Shown: in pieces, positions 13,080 to 23,456 of the stretch
Position numbering within the stretch: the first letter of the stretch is position 1
Layout: the number at the start of each line of letters is the position of its first letter
NCBI RefSeq assembly: GCF_947179165.1
Contig: NC_077245.1
Location: forward strand, 24,348,740-24,412,739
Reading direction: 5' to 3'
DNA length: 64,000 nt
Source of the DNA: Solanum dulcamara
Lineage: Eukaryota > Streptophyta > Magnoliopsida > Solanales > Solanaceae
Notes under the pieces: generated by a model
What the model was told of the DNA's origin: nothing
The model's input: the letters and a program-made list of their open reading frames with translations, nothing else
Database searches by the model: none
Program-made: the position numbers and the translations under genes

Positions 13080-13500
13080 AAAATCCAAATAAGACACGCA
13101 CCCCCTATCAATCAATCTTTGAGAACAAATATAGTATTGACCTTAGTAGGATAAGAACTACTAGTACCCTTCCACTCGATCCTCGAGACACTAGGTATCG
13201 CTAAGGTAACAGTCTTAGCATAGAAATTAAGAATATCACGATAACAAGAAAGCCAATTCATACCCAATATCACATCAAAGCCTACCATTATCATAATTAT
13301 CATGTCTACCAAAGTATCATACCCAACTAAAGAAGTAAGATAGGATCGATACTCGATCCACCAATAAGGGCTCATCCATAGGTGGAAATATAAACAGGAA
13401 TAAGCATACGATCACAAGTAAAATTAAATCCAAATACAAAATAGGTAGACACATAGGAGAATGTAGATCTAGGATCAAATATCATAGATGTAGGTCAATG
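13080..13500 (-). pseudogene. Aspartic protease domain of element F
   Basis: The active-site block is read from about 13495 to 13442 as MIFDPRSTFSYVSTY, equivalent to the usual DSG/DPG motif with Arg in place of Gly. The C-terminal half is open at 13375-13112: LTSLVGYDTLVDMIIM, MVGFDVILGMNWLSCYRDIL and VTLAIPSVSRIEWKG. It lies between gag and RT as expected. The altered active site and stops imply no activity. Confidence 0.82.
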
Positions 13501-13999
13501 GAAAACTGGGATACATGTCATAACTGCATCGAAAGCCTTAGCCTTGGGTCTCTCCAAAAAAGTATAGCATTGAGCTCCCATACCACCACCAGCCTGTACC
13601 GTACCTCTTTCTCATGAAACCATAACACCACTACCAGAGGCTCTTCTACCTCTACCTAGCTAACCCCTGCCTTGACCTCTAGCTTGAAGCACCCAATCTA
13701 TCTCTAGAGCAGATGAATAAGTGTGTTGGGTACTAAATAAGTCTGCAGAGGGCACTATCGCATCATATGACTCAGATTCCTATAGCTAAAATAAGATCTC
13801 AGGTAGGAGGACTACTGCGATGAACTCAATGGAATACCATAACCACCTCGGCCTGAACTATAGGATCCTTGAGTTATCTTTCCACCCTTAGTGCTGACAG
13901 AGAAGCAAGAATAAGTCTCTAGCATTGAAAGAAACTACCGCCTCTGTGCAAACCTCTACCTCCAGATAAGGTTCCTGAAAATTGACCCCTAGAATGGGC

Positions 14000-14760
14000 C
14001 CTCTTAGGTTCTCAAACTCCTCTATGACCATCAACTCCGCCTCCTAGGAGGTGCCCACTATGTACTGGAAGGAAGCTCCTCACGAGCCGATCTGAAAATA
14101 AATGATCGAATAAAGAAAGTCAATACTCTCACAAACTTGTAGACTCTCTCCGCCTTATCTGGATCAATGCCATGGCATGTCTAAATAATTGGAAGAATCC
14201 TACCTCATACACAACAATGGACATACCACCTTGGGTCTCAAATCTCAATCTAATCACCTTAGGTACGCTCCATGGAATAAAGCAATCCTAAAAAGAACTA
14301 GCAAAATCACCCTACTCTACTAGAGGAGATCCCACTGGTCTAGACCTCATAAATGTCCTCCACCACTCACTGGCTGACCCACAGAGCAGGAGTGTGACAA
14401 AATAAATACCCTGTACATCAATCATACTCATTTCCTCAAGCATCTCATGACACAACATCAAGAACATATGAGCATCCTTGCTCCTACCACCCAGAAACTG
14501 GGATGATTTTATCTTATGAAACCTGTCATAACACTGTTGATCAGCTAATGTCATGACCATATCTAGAGCAACTTGAACATCAACTGTTGGTGCAGGAACC
14601 AATAGTGGTTGACCCACCTAATCTTAAAAAATTGGGACCTGATGCTGTTCTGGGGTCTGTACCCCAACTCTAGTTTATGAGCCCTATGGCGTGCCTGCAA
14701 CACCCTGAGTAAAACTCTTTAACACACCCAACATCCTTAATAAGGTCTTAAAATAATAGT
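14000..14760 (-). pseudogene. Gag of element F
   Basis: The open frame at 14617-14312 carries the capsid core: YDRFHKIKSSQFLGGRSKDA, HMFLMLCHEMLEEMSM, ASEWWRTFMRSRPVGSP. These match the Retrotrans_gag family (FxG...A..WL/WW). The zinc-knuckle region, expected at about 13600-14000, is too degraded to recognise. The N-terminal part near 14640-14800 is out of frame and runs into truncated LTR at about 14815. Confidence 0.78.
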
Positions 14761-16814
14761 GTCGCGAATCCTGGAGGAACCTAGTCCTCAACAACCTCAA
14801 CATGTAGCTCTAGGGATATCACATAGGATGATGCATGTTGGTTTTATCGGTGCACATCTGCTAAATCTCAGTCTGGAACCCATGGGAGACTCTAATTCCA
14901 TGCACTCTCCACGTATGTGTGGTCCAATCCTTTCTCTCTCATAGATAGTTCTGCCACGGACGTGTGTCCCGATCTTTATTTCCTCTCAATATGAATCCGT
15001 TGGAACTATTTCCCATTGGCATAAGTATCAATCCATCAAAACTATTTCTCATTGGCATAATTATCAATCGAGTCTCATCACAGTGTTTTAGAACTAATTC
15101 AATTAAGCATGTTCACACAAATAATGAGAACTGATAGTGCCCATAGTCACAATGCAATTTATATCAATGCAATTTATGTCACACCATCAATAATATATCG
15201 ACATCAACAAGTACATCATTATGAGTCATCAAGTCTACATTTCATTACCCCTTTATCACAATTAAGATTAATCGGTGAGCAAGTATGTCCAAGTCAATTT
15301 CCATAATCAATAATGAGCAAATGAAAAATTCATCAATTTCATAATCATATTTAGGCTATCATAGCATTTAATCAAGTTCATGTCAAGTTCAAGTCAAGAA
15401 ATTCTCATTTTTTATCAATATCATAGCACACATAGTTCTTTTATTACCGTGATCTTTCATTACGAACAATTCACATGATTATCATCCAAAACCTTATTCC
15501 CAATTCACCCCAACACATATACAAAAGTAAGTTCAAGTAATCTATAAGATTTACGGGATTTTAGAAATTTACTTACTTAATCAATATTCGATCGATCAAG
15601 TATTTGATCCTTTCCCTTCTGAATACCCTTCAAATAACCACAATCTAGCTAAATTATGATTCACAATCAATGACCAAGTCTAATGACACCAAAAACAAAA
15701 AATTCAGAAAAAAGTCAAAATGCCTAAAGAATCTAATTCCGGAAATTTGTTTTGAATTTGGAAATTTTTGAATAAACACACTACCCAAAGAATTTAGAAC
15801 CAATAGTGAAAACTATTTCAAAAACAGGGTTGAAATAAGTTCATAAACCCAAATTTTACAGAACTCTATGGTCTTGATGAAAACCCCCATTTCTTTAATT
15901 CAAAATCCTCAATTTAATGTTAAAATAAATGAATAATCATTGGGTTATAAAGGATACAAGTTAAAATAACTTACCCAACTGAATCTACGCAAAAATCCTC
16001 TTTCAATTTCTCCTATCCTAAGCTCACGAACTCAAAAATAGAGTAGAAAGACCTATTTCTCAATTTTTAGAAAGTTTACTGTTCAGCTATATTTTTGCCC
16101 TCTACAATTGCGGCTCACTTGCCCCACAAAGGAAAAGGTCAAACCCACGCGTCATTGAGGATACAGTGGGGCTCCACGAATACGATGCTCAAAGGATAAG
16201 GCCTCCATGAACGCGGTCGAATTCCCGCAAATGCGAAAGCTAAGGACTATGCCTTCCGCAATCGTGGCTATCCACCCCTTGAATGATAAGCAAAAGGCTT
16301 AGCACCAGTTGACAACAACTTCACATAAACATCAAGTCACAATATACCCACAGGATTCACTTGGAATCCCGTGCGCATTGACCATAGATACTACCCCCAT
16401 AGATTCGACATTTCAAACTTAATGGAACCATCAGAATTCAAATTTAAGGTCTCTTTGACCCAAAATTCGATAAGTTGCAATTAAACTAACTTTAGGCCTC
16501 AAAAAGTCAAATCACGCTCGGGACCTCTAAAAATTCAACCAAAACCACACCTAGGCCTAAAATCACCTCTTGAATCCAATGGAATCATTGGTATTCTCAT
16601 TCGAGTATCGGAACTCTAAATATTGACCAAAGTCAACTCTATAATTAAAATTTCAAGAATTTTCAACTTAAGGCCTCAAATCCACAATATAGATCTAAAT
16701 CTAATCCAATCAACTCTCCTAGACCAAATTCCATATTTCAAAGCTAATGGAATCAATAGAATTCCATTTCGAGACCCGAAACTCCAAATGACCCCATGTA
16801 CCACTTTTAAGCAA

Positions 16815-17297
16815 CTTAATCCTAGAAGAATTAGAGCCGGAGGCATCCTAAGAGACCACAAAGGAAAACTCCTTTATGCTTTTGCTGCACCACTTGGAGT
16901 TGGTTCCAACAACCAAGCTGAGGTACAGGCTGCACTATTGGGCATTACTTGGTGCATTCAACATGGCTACAACAGGGTTCTACTTGAGGTTGATTCTGAA
17001 TTACTTGTGAAATGGCTAAAGCAAGAGATCACACCCCCTTGGACCATCAGGAACTACATCACAGACCTACAAGAGCTGATCATAATGCTGGATTTCTTTC
17101 AATGTAAGCACATCTATAGGGAATTTAACTTTGTTGCAGATACCCTTTCCAAGCACAGCCATAGTGTAGACAGTATGGTTCAATTCTACAGTGCTCAACT
17201 GCTTCCTAAGGAAACAAGAGGTTATTACATATTAGACAAAATGGGGATGGCAAATTTTAGGAGGACAAAACTGAAGAAGATCAAACAACCTCCTTGA
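16815..17297 (+). pseudogene. LINE RNase H C-terminal coding region
   Basis: About 160 codons remain open to the stop at 17295. They show RAGGILRDHKGKLLYAFAAP, SNNQAEVQAALLGITWCIQ (catalytic Glu), RVLLEVDSELLVKWLKQE (catalytic Asp), and YREFNFVADTLSKHSHSV (final Asp). This is the plant RVT_3-type RNase H fold, which would remove RNA from RNA:DNA hybrids. The strand carrying the first catalytic Asp lies upstream and was lost by truncation, so the product would be inactive. The open frame extends upstream to 16623, but that part is LTR sequence read by chance. This is the best-preserved coding stretch in the window, suggesting a comparatively young insertion. Confidence 0.88.
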
Positions 17298-19103
17298 ATT
17301 GTATACCAGTCATTGTAATATAAAACTCCATATGTATAAATTCATGGGTAAGAGTTTTGTAAAGGGGAGAGTCCCTTGTTTATTGTCTTCCTAGAATAAT
17401 CAACTTACCCCTTGAGGTAAGGAGTATAGTAGATAACTTTTTTCTTCTTTTCTTTCTTGATTGTGCAGGTACCTGCAGATCTGGAACATATCAGCCAATA
17501 ATTGCAGGCTATTTAAGGTTTACTTCTTGGCACAGCAGTTGCAAAGTTTACCAATGGACAACTTGGAGCTTGTATTGGAGCTACAATACTGCTGCAGAGA
17601 TACAGCACAGGAACCAACAATGGGACTTCTCCTTTTGGTTTGTTTATACTGTGTAGGTACTCTACACAGCTGCATCCTCCAAGAACAAGAAAATCAACTA
17701 TAACAACATACAAGAGCTTTCAACAACAGCAAGCCAAACCCGTAACACAACATCCAACACTTGGAACTCCATTCAACAGCCATCAAAAATGAAACTTAAG
17801 TTCTATTTTTGTTTTTTGTTGTGTGTCTCTTTGTGCGGGCACTATGCAAATTTGAGCCTTGTGTTGGAGTTTCAGCAGCTGATCTTGGACAAACTATACA
17901 CTGCCTTGAAGCTACTATATCCAACAACAACATCCAAACAACAATATTGTAGAACTGTAGCATCTCCTAAAGCACTGCTACTGCAACAAGCTTTCATGGG
18001 AGTTATCATTGATGTTCTAACATTCTCTTCAACTTGGTTTTCTCTAGTTGTTATAGTTATAGCTTCTTTGAAGATACTTGTTAGGACCAACGTAAAGGGG
18101 AGAGTCTCCCTTACTTTTTTGCTTTATAGAATAGAATTTTCCTCTTCACTTTTGTTGTGCAGCTGCAGCTGCAGGGAAGAACCTCCTTTTTAGGATCAAC
18201 ATTAGGTATGCCTCCTGGTTTTGTTATTTGTGTAGGTTTGTTAAGAGTTGTAGTACTCCTTAGAGTTGCTACACTCTTCCAGTGCATGCAAATTCCAAGA
18301 TGTTGCAGAGATTTCCAAGCTTCAGGGCTGAGCTGCAGCTATTGGATCATCATATGTTGCTCCCTAGCTGGTCCTGCAGATCCTGAGCAACAACTTCCAG
18401 CTACATGCAACACTTCACTGAGCTGCATCAAAGTGCAGCCATGCACTTGCACACCTCAGACCTGCAACTACGCCAATGCTGATGCAAGTGAGCCTCCAAC
18501 AACATACATCAACATTCAACAACAGCTTCCAGCAACCTCCAGAGCTGCAGTCCTACAGCAGCCCTCATGCACTTCACCATTTCTCTTATCTCTGAGCTGT
18601 TGTTAGCTATACATGGCTATACATAGTTGCATGATACACTCTAGTCATGGACAATCTCGGTATGACAAGACTAAAAAGGATAAAAATGAAAAGAACCTTC
18701 TCGACCCATGCGAAATAGAAGTTTCGTATACTTGTTCTTCTTCAATTTAGCTATGTGTGATACATAGCTTATTTGAATAGGACTAGTGTAGGTTGCTTTT
18801 TGTATTCTCATGGAAGGGGAGAGTCTCCCTCATTTATGTTTTTTCTTAGTCGCATTGCATCGGGAGGAGTCCTCTCATAGGTTTACCATTTTTCTAGTTA
18901 TTAGATAGCACCTGTTTTGTATCGGGGATGAGTTAGCCGACCTTAGTAGGTTAGCCGACTTATGAACCAACTTAGAATCGGAGGTAAGGTCTTATGTCCC
19001 CCTTCTTGTATCTTTTTATTTTCATGTATAATAAAGCTTGGGGGTGATGCTCAACCCCTGACTGTGCACGAGAGGTGGGAGCCTCGTGTAGGGTCTGCTC
19101 CCA
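17298..19103 (+). repeat. LINE 3' untranslated region with ~0.73-kb internal repeats
   Basis: The motif AAGGGGAGAGTC(TC)CCTT recurs at about 17361, 18094 and 18813 (spacings 733 and 719). It is followed each time by a related T-rich, TAGAATA-containing stretch. CTGCAG-rich blocks also recur (about 17467, 18160, 18330). This suggests partial tandem duplication of the 3' region. The open frames at 17461-18606 are rich in Cys, Gln and Leu, match no family I recognise, and are probably not genes. Confidence 0.55.
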
Positions 19104-19266
19104 TAAAAAAAAGCTTCTAAAACTCAACTTTTTCCAAAAATCTCGACTTTTCACAGAATTTCTCAAAATCAACTTCGAATACTGATCAAACATGACCCGA
19201 GGAAACTATCAGTAGAGGTATATAGTTATTTAAAAATTACCAAAAGTGACCTTCAGGGTCATTACA

Positions 19267-19395
19267 GATGCAATGTCAGTATAGAGATATACTGCGATGG
19301 TATCATGGAGGTCTCACTAAAGTATTGAAACATACATAAATGATACCACAAAAGTAAATAGATATATATATTTTAATAGTATCATACAGAACGAA
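19267..19395. repeat. Degenerate tandem repeat, right part
   Basis: The blocks TGTCAGTATAGAGATATACT and GATGGTATCATGGAGGTC continue the repeat interrupted at 8252; compare 8140-8235. This shows that F inserted into the array. Confidence 0.8.
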
Positions 19396-19858
19396 GCAAA
19401 TAAAAAAATAAACAAAAATAAAAATTGAAAAGATAATTAAATTAAATGAGAAAAAAATAATAAAAAATAAAATATAAAATGGCCAAAAATATAAAATTAA
19501 ATTATGGTAAAAAAATAAATAAAATATTATGATTTGAGAAAAAAATGAATGGAAAAGAAAGAATAATAAAAACGTATGAAGGAATAGTCAGAAAATAAAA
19601 ACAAATATAAGATACGGTACAGGAAATAAAGAAATTGAAAGTTAAAGAGAAATTCAAAATAAAAAATACAAAAATAGAAGGAAACAATAAAGGAGAGAAT
19701 AAATTAAAAAATTGAGTATGAATTGGACCATAGTCTAAAAATAAAATAAAAAATAAAATAATTTGGAAAAAAATAAATGAACAAAAATGCATAAAAACTA
19801 AAAAAGAAACAAGAAAGAAAAAGTAGAGAAAAAATAAAATGAATAAAGAAATAAATAA
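19396..19858. repeat. A-rich low-complexity region
   Basis: Plus strand dominated by A with runs of AAATAAAA type. The minus-strand 96-residue open frame is Phe/Ile-rich and is a composition artefact. Confidence 0.8.
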
Positions 19859-19975
19859 GTTAGCCGACCTTTGTGGTCGGGCCCTTCCCCGGATGAGTTA
19901 GCCGACCTTTGTGGTCAGGCCCTTCCCCGGACCCTGCGCATAACAGGAGCTTTGGTGCACCGGACTTCCCTTTTA
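19859..19975 (+). mobile_element. SINE 3' fragment (Solanaceae TS-like)
   Basis: Two near-identical copies of a 35-bp unit (GTTAGCCGACCTTTGTGGTC... ending CTTCCCCGGA) start near 19859 and 19894. They are followed by CCCTGCGCATAACAGGAGCT and TTGGTGCACCGGACTTCCC. The CCCTGCGCATA-CGGGAGC-TTAGTGCACCGGGC pattern is the known 3' end of tobacco TS-type SINEs. No tRNA-like A/B-box head is seen, so this is a truncated copy with a duplicated segment. Family match is from memory. Confidence 0.65.
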
Positions 19976-19989
19976 ATCGTTTTCATGCT

Positions 19990-21508
<1,519 letters not shown>

Positions 21509-22347
21509 ACTTTTTTCGTGCTATTAAATCCTTAATGTCCTTCCTTTTGTGAACCTGAAGTAATTACATATATGAAATTACTTATTAAATTAAAATAAAA
21601 AAGTAAAACATTCAACTCATTGGAAGTTGGATTTCCCAGCAGTAATGATTTTTGTGTTAATATGATTAATTTTTTTTTGTTAGAAATGAAAGTTTTGTGA
21701 TTTTGTGTTAGAAATTTCAAATTGAAACTCGAAAAGGAAGAACAATAAGTGTACATATTTTTATATTTGGTGTATGTTATTTTGTATGTCCAATGTATCA
21801 GTAGACATACACTGACATACACAACAACATACAAAGTATATATAAACAACATATAAAATACATACAAAATATAATTGAATGTTTTGTTGCATGCATGTCA
21901 ATTATATATTTTAATCAACTTGCATTACCGAATTATATATATTTTATAAAAATATACTATTACTTTTAAAAATATACATTTTCTTGCTAAATCGCGTAAT
22001 TAAAACCTTAAATTTGCAAATAAAAGTCTATATTGGAGAAGAGAAGGCCCAGAACAAGGTGTTTTTTCTTGGGATATTTACTAACATATATTATTCGGCT
22101 AATTAATTTATCATATGGTCATATATACATTATCAGTATGTATGTGTATATTATATGTACAATATATATATTTAGTGTAAAATATATATTATTTATATTC
22201 TTTTTACATATGTTATAAATTAGATGGTCGAACAATTCTAATTCTTAATTATTACTTTTTTTTCTCTCATAGTTAACTGCTAAAGTGTCCCCTTACGAAC
22301 AACATCTTGAAAATTTAGTACGTAAAAACAGAGATGCTTTATTTCTA
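21509..22347. other. AT-rich DNA without recognisable genes
   Basis: It contains short palindrome-like blocks such as TACACTGACATACACAACAA and T/A-rich runs. Open frames on the minus strand at 21532-21867 are Phe/Tyr/Leu-rich and resemble no family I know. Confidence 0.6.
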
Positions 22348-22539
22348 GAGCCTGTTTGAATGAGCTTATAAGTCAAAAATCATAAGTTAAGATGATCAAT
22401 TTATAATTTATAATTTTATTTTATTATTTTGACTTAAAACAAAATGCTTAAAAGTACTTATTTTATTCAAATACTATAAAACTGTTTAAAAGCCAATTTA
22501 ACTTCAAATCAACTTTAAAAAGCTAATCAAAACAGACTC
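22348..22539. mobile_element. MITE with GAGCCTGTTTGAAT-type inverted ends
   Basis: The 192-bp element starts GAGCCTGTTTGAATGAGCTT and its far end read in reverse is GAGTCTGTTTTGATTAGCTT, an imperfect terminal inverted repeat. CTA flanks both sides (22345-22347 and 22540-22542), a possible 3-bp duplication. No coding sequence. Superfamily is uncertain: a 3-bp duplication would favour PIF/Harbinger, but the terminal motif also occurs in hAT-like MITEs. Confidence 0.72.
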
Positions 22540-22574
22540 CTAGTTTCATTTCTTTTCACTGATTAAAGATTATA

Positions 22575-22940
22575 GGGAAACTTACATAAATATACAATAT
22601 TAAGAAAATATTTACCATTTATAGCAATAAAAAAATAATTTCACTGAACACTTATAATACATTTATAATACAGTTTTAATACATATTGCAGAGAACTATT
22701 TATAAAACATATATAATACAAGTTTTATAGATGGATAATACATTTATCACATATTTTAATAGACTTATAATACATTATGTTAGTTTCTTACTACACAAAC
22801 ATAATATATATTTTAAAACACTTATAATACATTTATATTGTATGCATAATTCACTTTTAATACAAGTGTAAATTTATCATAATATTGCTATAAATGGTAA
22901 TAAATAAAAAATATTGATAAAATCAGTAATTAATTTTTAA
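22575..22940. mobile_element. AT-rich inverted-repeat element (MITE-like)
   Basis: TTACCATTTATAGCAATA at 22612-22629 is perfectly inverted at 22883-22900. Weaker inverted similarity extends outward on both sides. Between them are ATAATACA-type repeats (CTTATAATACATTTATAATA and relatives). No coding potential. Confidence 0.62.
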
Positions 22941-23456
22941 AAAGCATTTAATCAAGTAATTTTTCCTTGATTTTTTTATGAAAAGCCCATGGACCCGTCT
23001 ATCAAAAGCCCATGTAAAACTCACTGTGGGTGATCTAATCCCATTCATCATTCCAAATTAACTAAAAATTTTATAGGAAAAACTAAATAAAATGTCCATT
23101 AGGTTAAATTTCTTATAACAAAAATAGGCATTTAAAAATAATAAGCCACTAATTACAATAACTGGCCAGTCGATATCTTTCATAATTTGGCCAATTTCTT
23201 CATTCTTCTTCTCCATTTTTCTCCTTTTCCTCCTTCTCCATCCTCTTCTTCCACTTCTTTCCTTTTCCATCCTCTTCTTCCTCCTCCTCTTCTTCTGCTG
23301 GTGCGTCTTTTTTCCAAAAGAAAATTAAAATATTAAAAAATCCACGTAGCGTAAATATGAATCATTTTGAGCGAATCATATATCAAAAGACTCAAAATAT
23401 TAAGAGGATAAAATTAGGAATTTCTCCTTTTCCTCCTTCTCCATTCTCGGTTTTCT
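22941..23456. other. Intergenic DNA with a polypyrimidine tract
   Basis: 23190-23295 is nearly all C and T on the plus strand (repeats of TTCTTC and CTCCTTC); a shorter similar tract lies at 23420-23445. The Lys/Arg/Glu-rich minus-strand open frame at 23270-23058 is a by-product of the tract. No gene is supported. Confidence 0.55.

Larger units (their letters stand above)
16815..19111 (+). mobile_element. 5'-truncated L1-type LINE with RNase H and poly(A) tail
   Basis: In F's other LTR copy, the bases at 10895-10925 run unbroken where about 2.3 kb is inserted here. The insert begins within an RNase H coding region, continues through a long 3' untranslated region, and ends with A8 at about 19104-19111, hallmarks of LINE target-primed insertion with 5' truncation. 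An AATAAA-like signal occurs near 19029 (ATAATAAAGC). Plant L1 elements carrying an Archaea-like RNase H are an established group. I could not define a clean target duplication: both sides are AT-rich with AAGC and CTT fragments. Confidence 0.82.
8253..19266 (-). mobile_element. Ty3/gypsy element F, minus strand
   Basis: F is an 11-kb retrotransposon remnant read right to left. Its outer ends are TGTCACGAC at 8253 (reverse complement of the family end GTCGTGACA) and GGTCATTACA ending at 19266 (reverse complement of TGTAATGACC). Flanks are GATAA (8248-8252) and GATGC (19267-19271), an imperfect 5-bp duplication. Both flanks belong to the same tandem repeat, which supports a single insertion. 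Order in element sense: right LTR (5') truncated inside, gag, protease, RT, RNase H, integrase zinc finger, left LTR (3'). The PBS, the inner 5' LTR end and the integrase core are missing. A LINE lies inside the 5' LTR. Confidence 0.88.
14815..19266 (-). repeat. 5' LTR of element F, truncated and split by a LINE
   Basis: Two segments, 14815-16814 and 19112-19266, align in order with the 3' LTR at 8900-11070. The inner about 650 bp (the counterpart of 8253-8900) is missing, together with the PBS. The LINE occupies the space between them. Confidence 0.8.

Noticed and set aside
17461..18606. Three overlapping open frames (80, 134 and 149 codons) as host genes
   Set aside because: They lie in the LINE's 3' untranslated region, show no domain, and fall within repeated segments.
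19502..19792. 96-codon minus-strand open frame, Phe-rich, possible membrane protein
   Set aside because: Low-complexity A-rich DNA read in reverse.
23058..23270. Minus-strand basic protein
   Set aside because: By-product of the polypyrimidine tract; no family resemblance.
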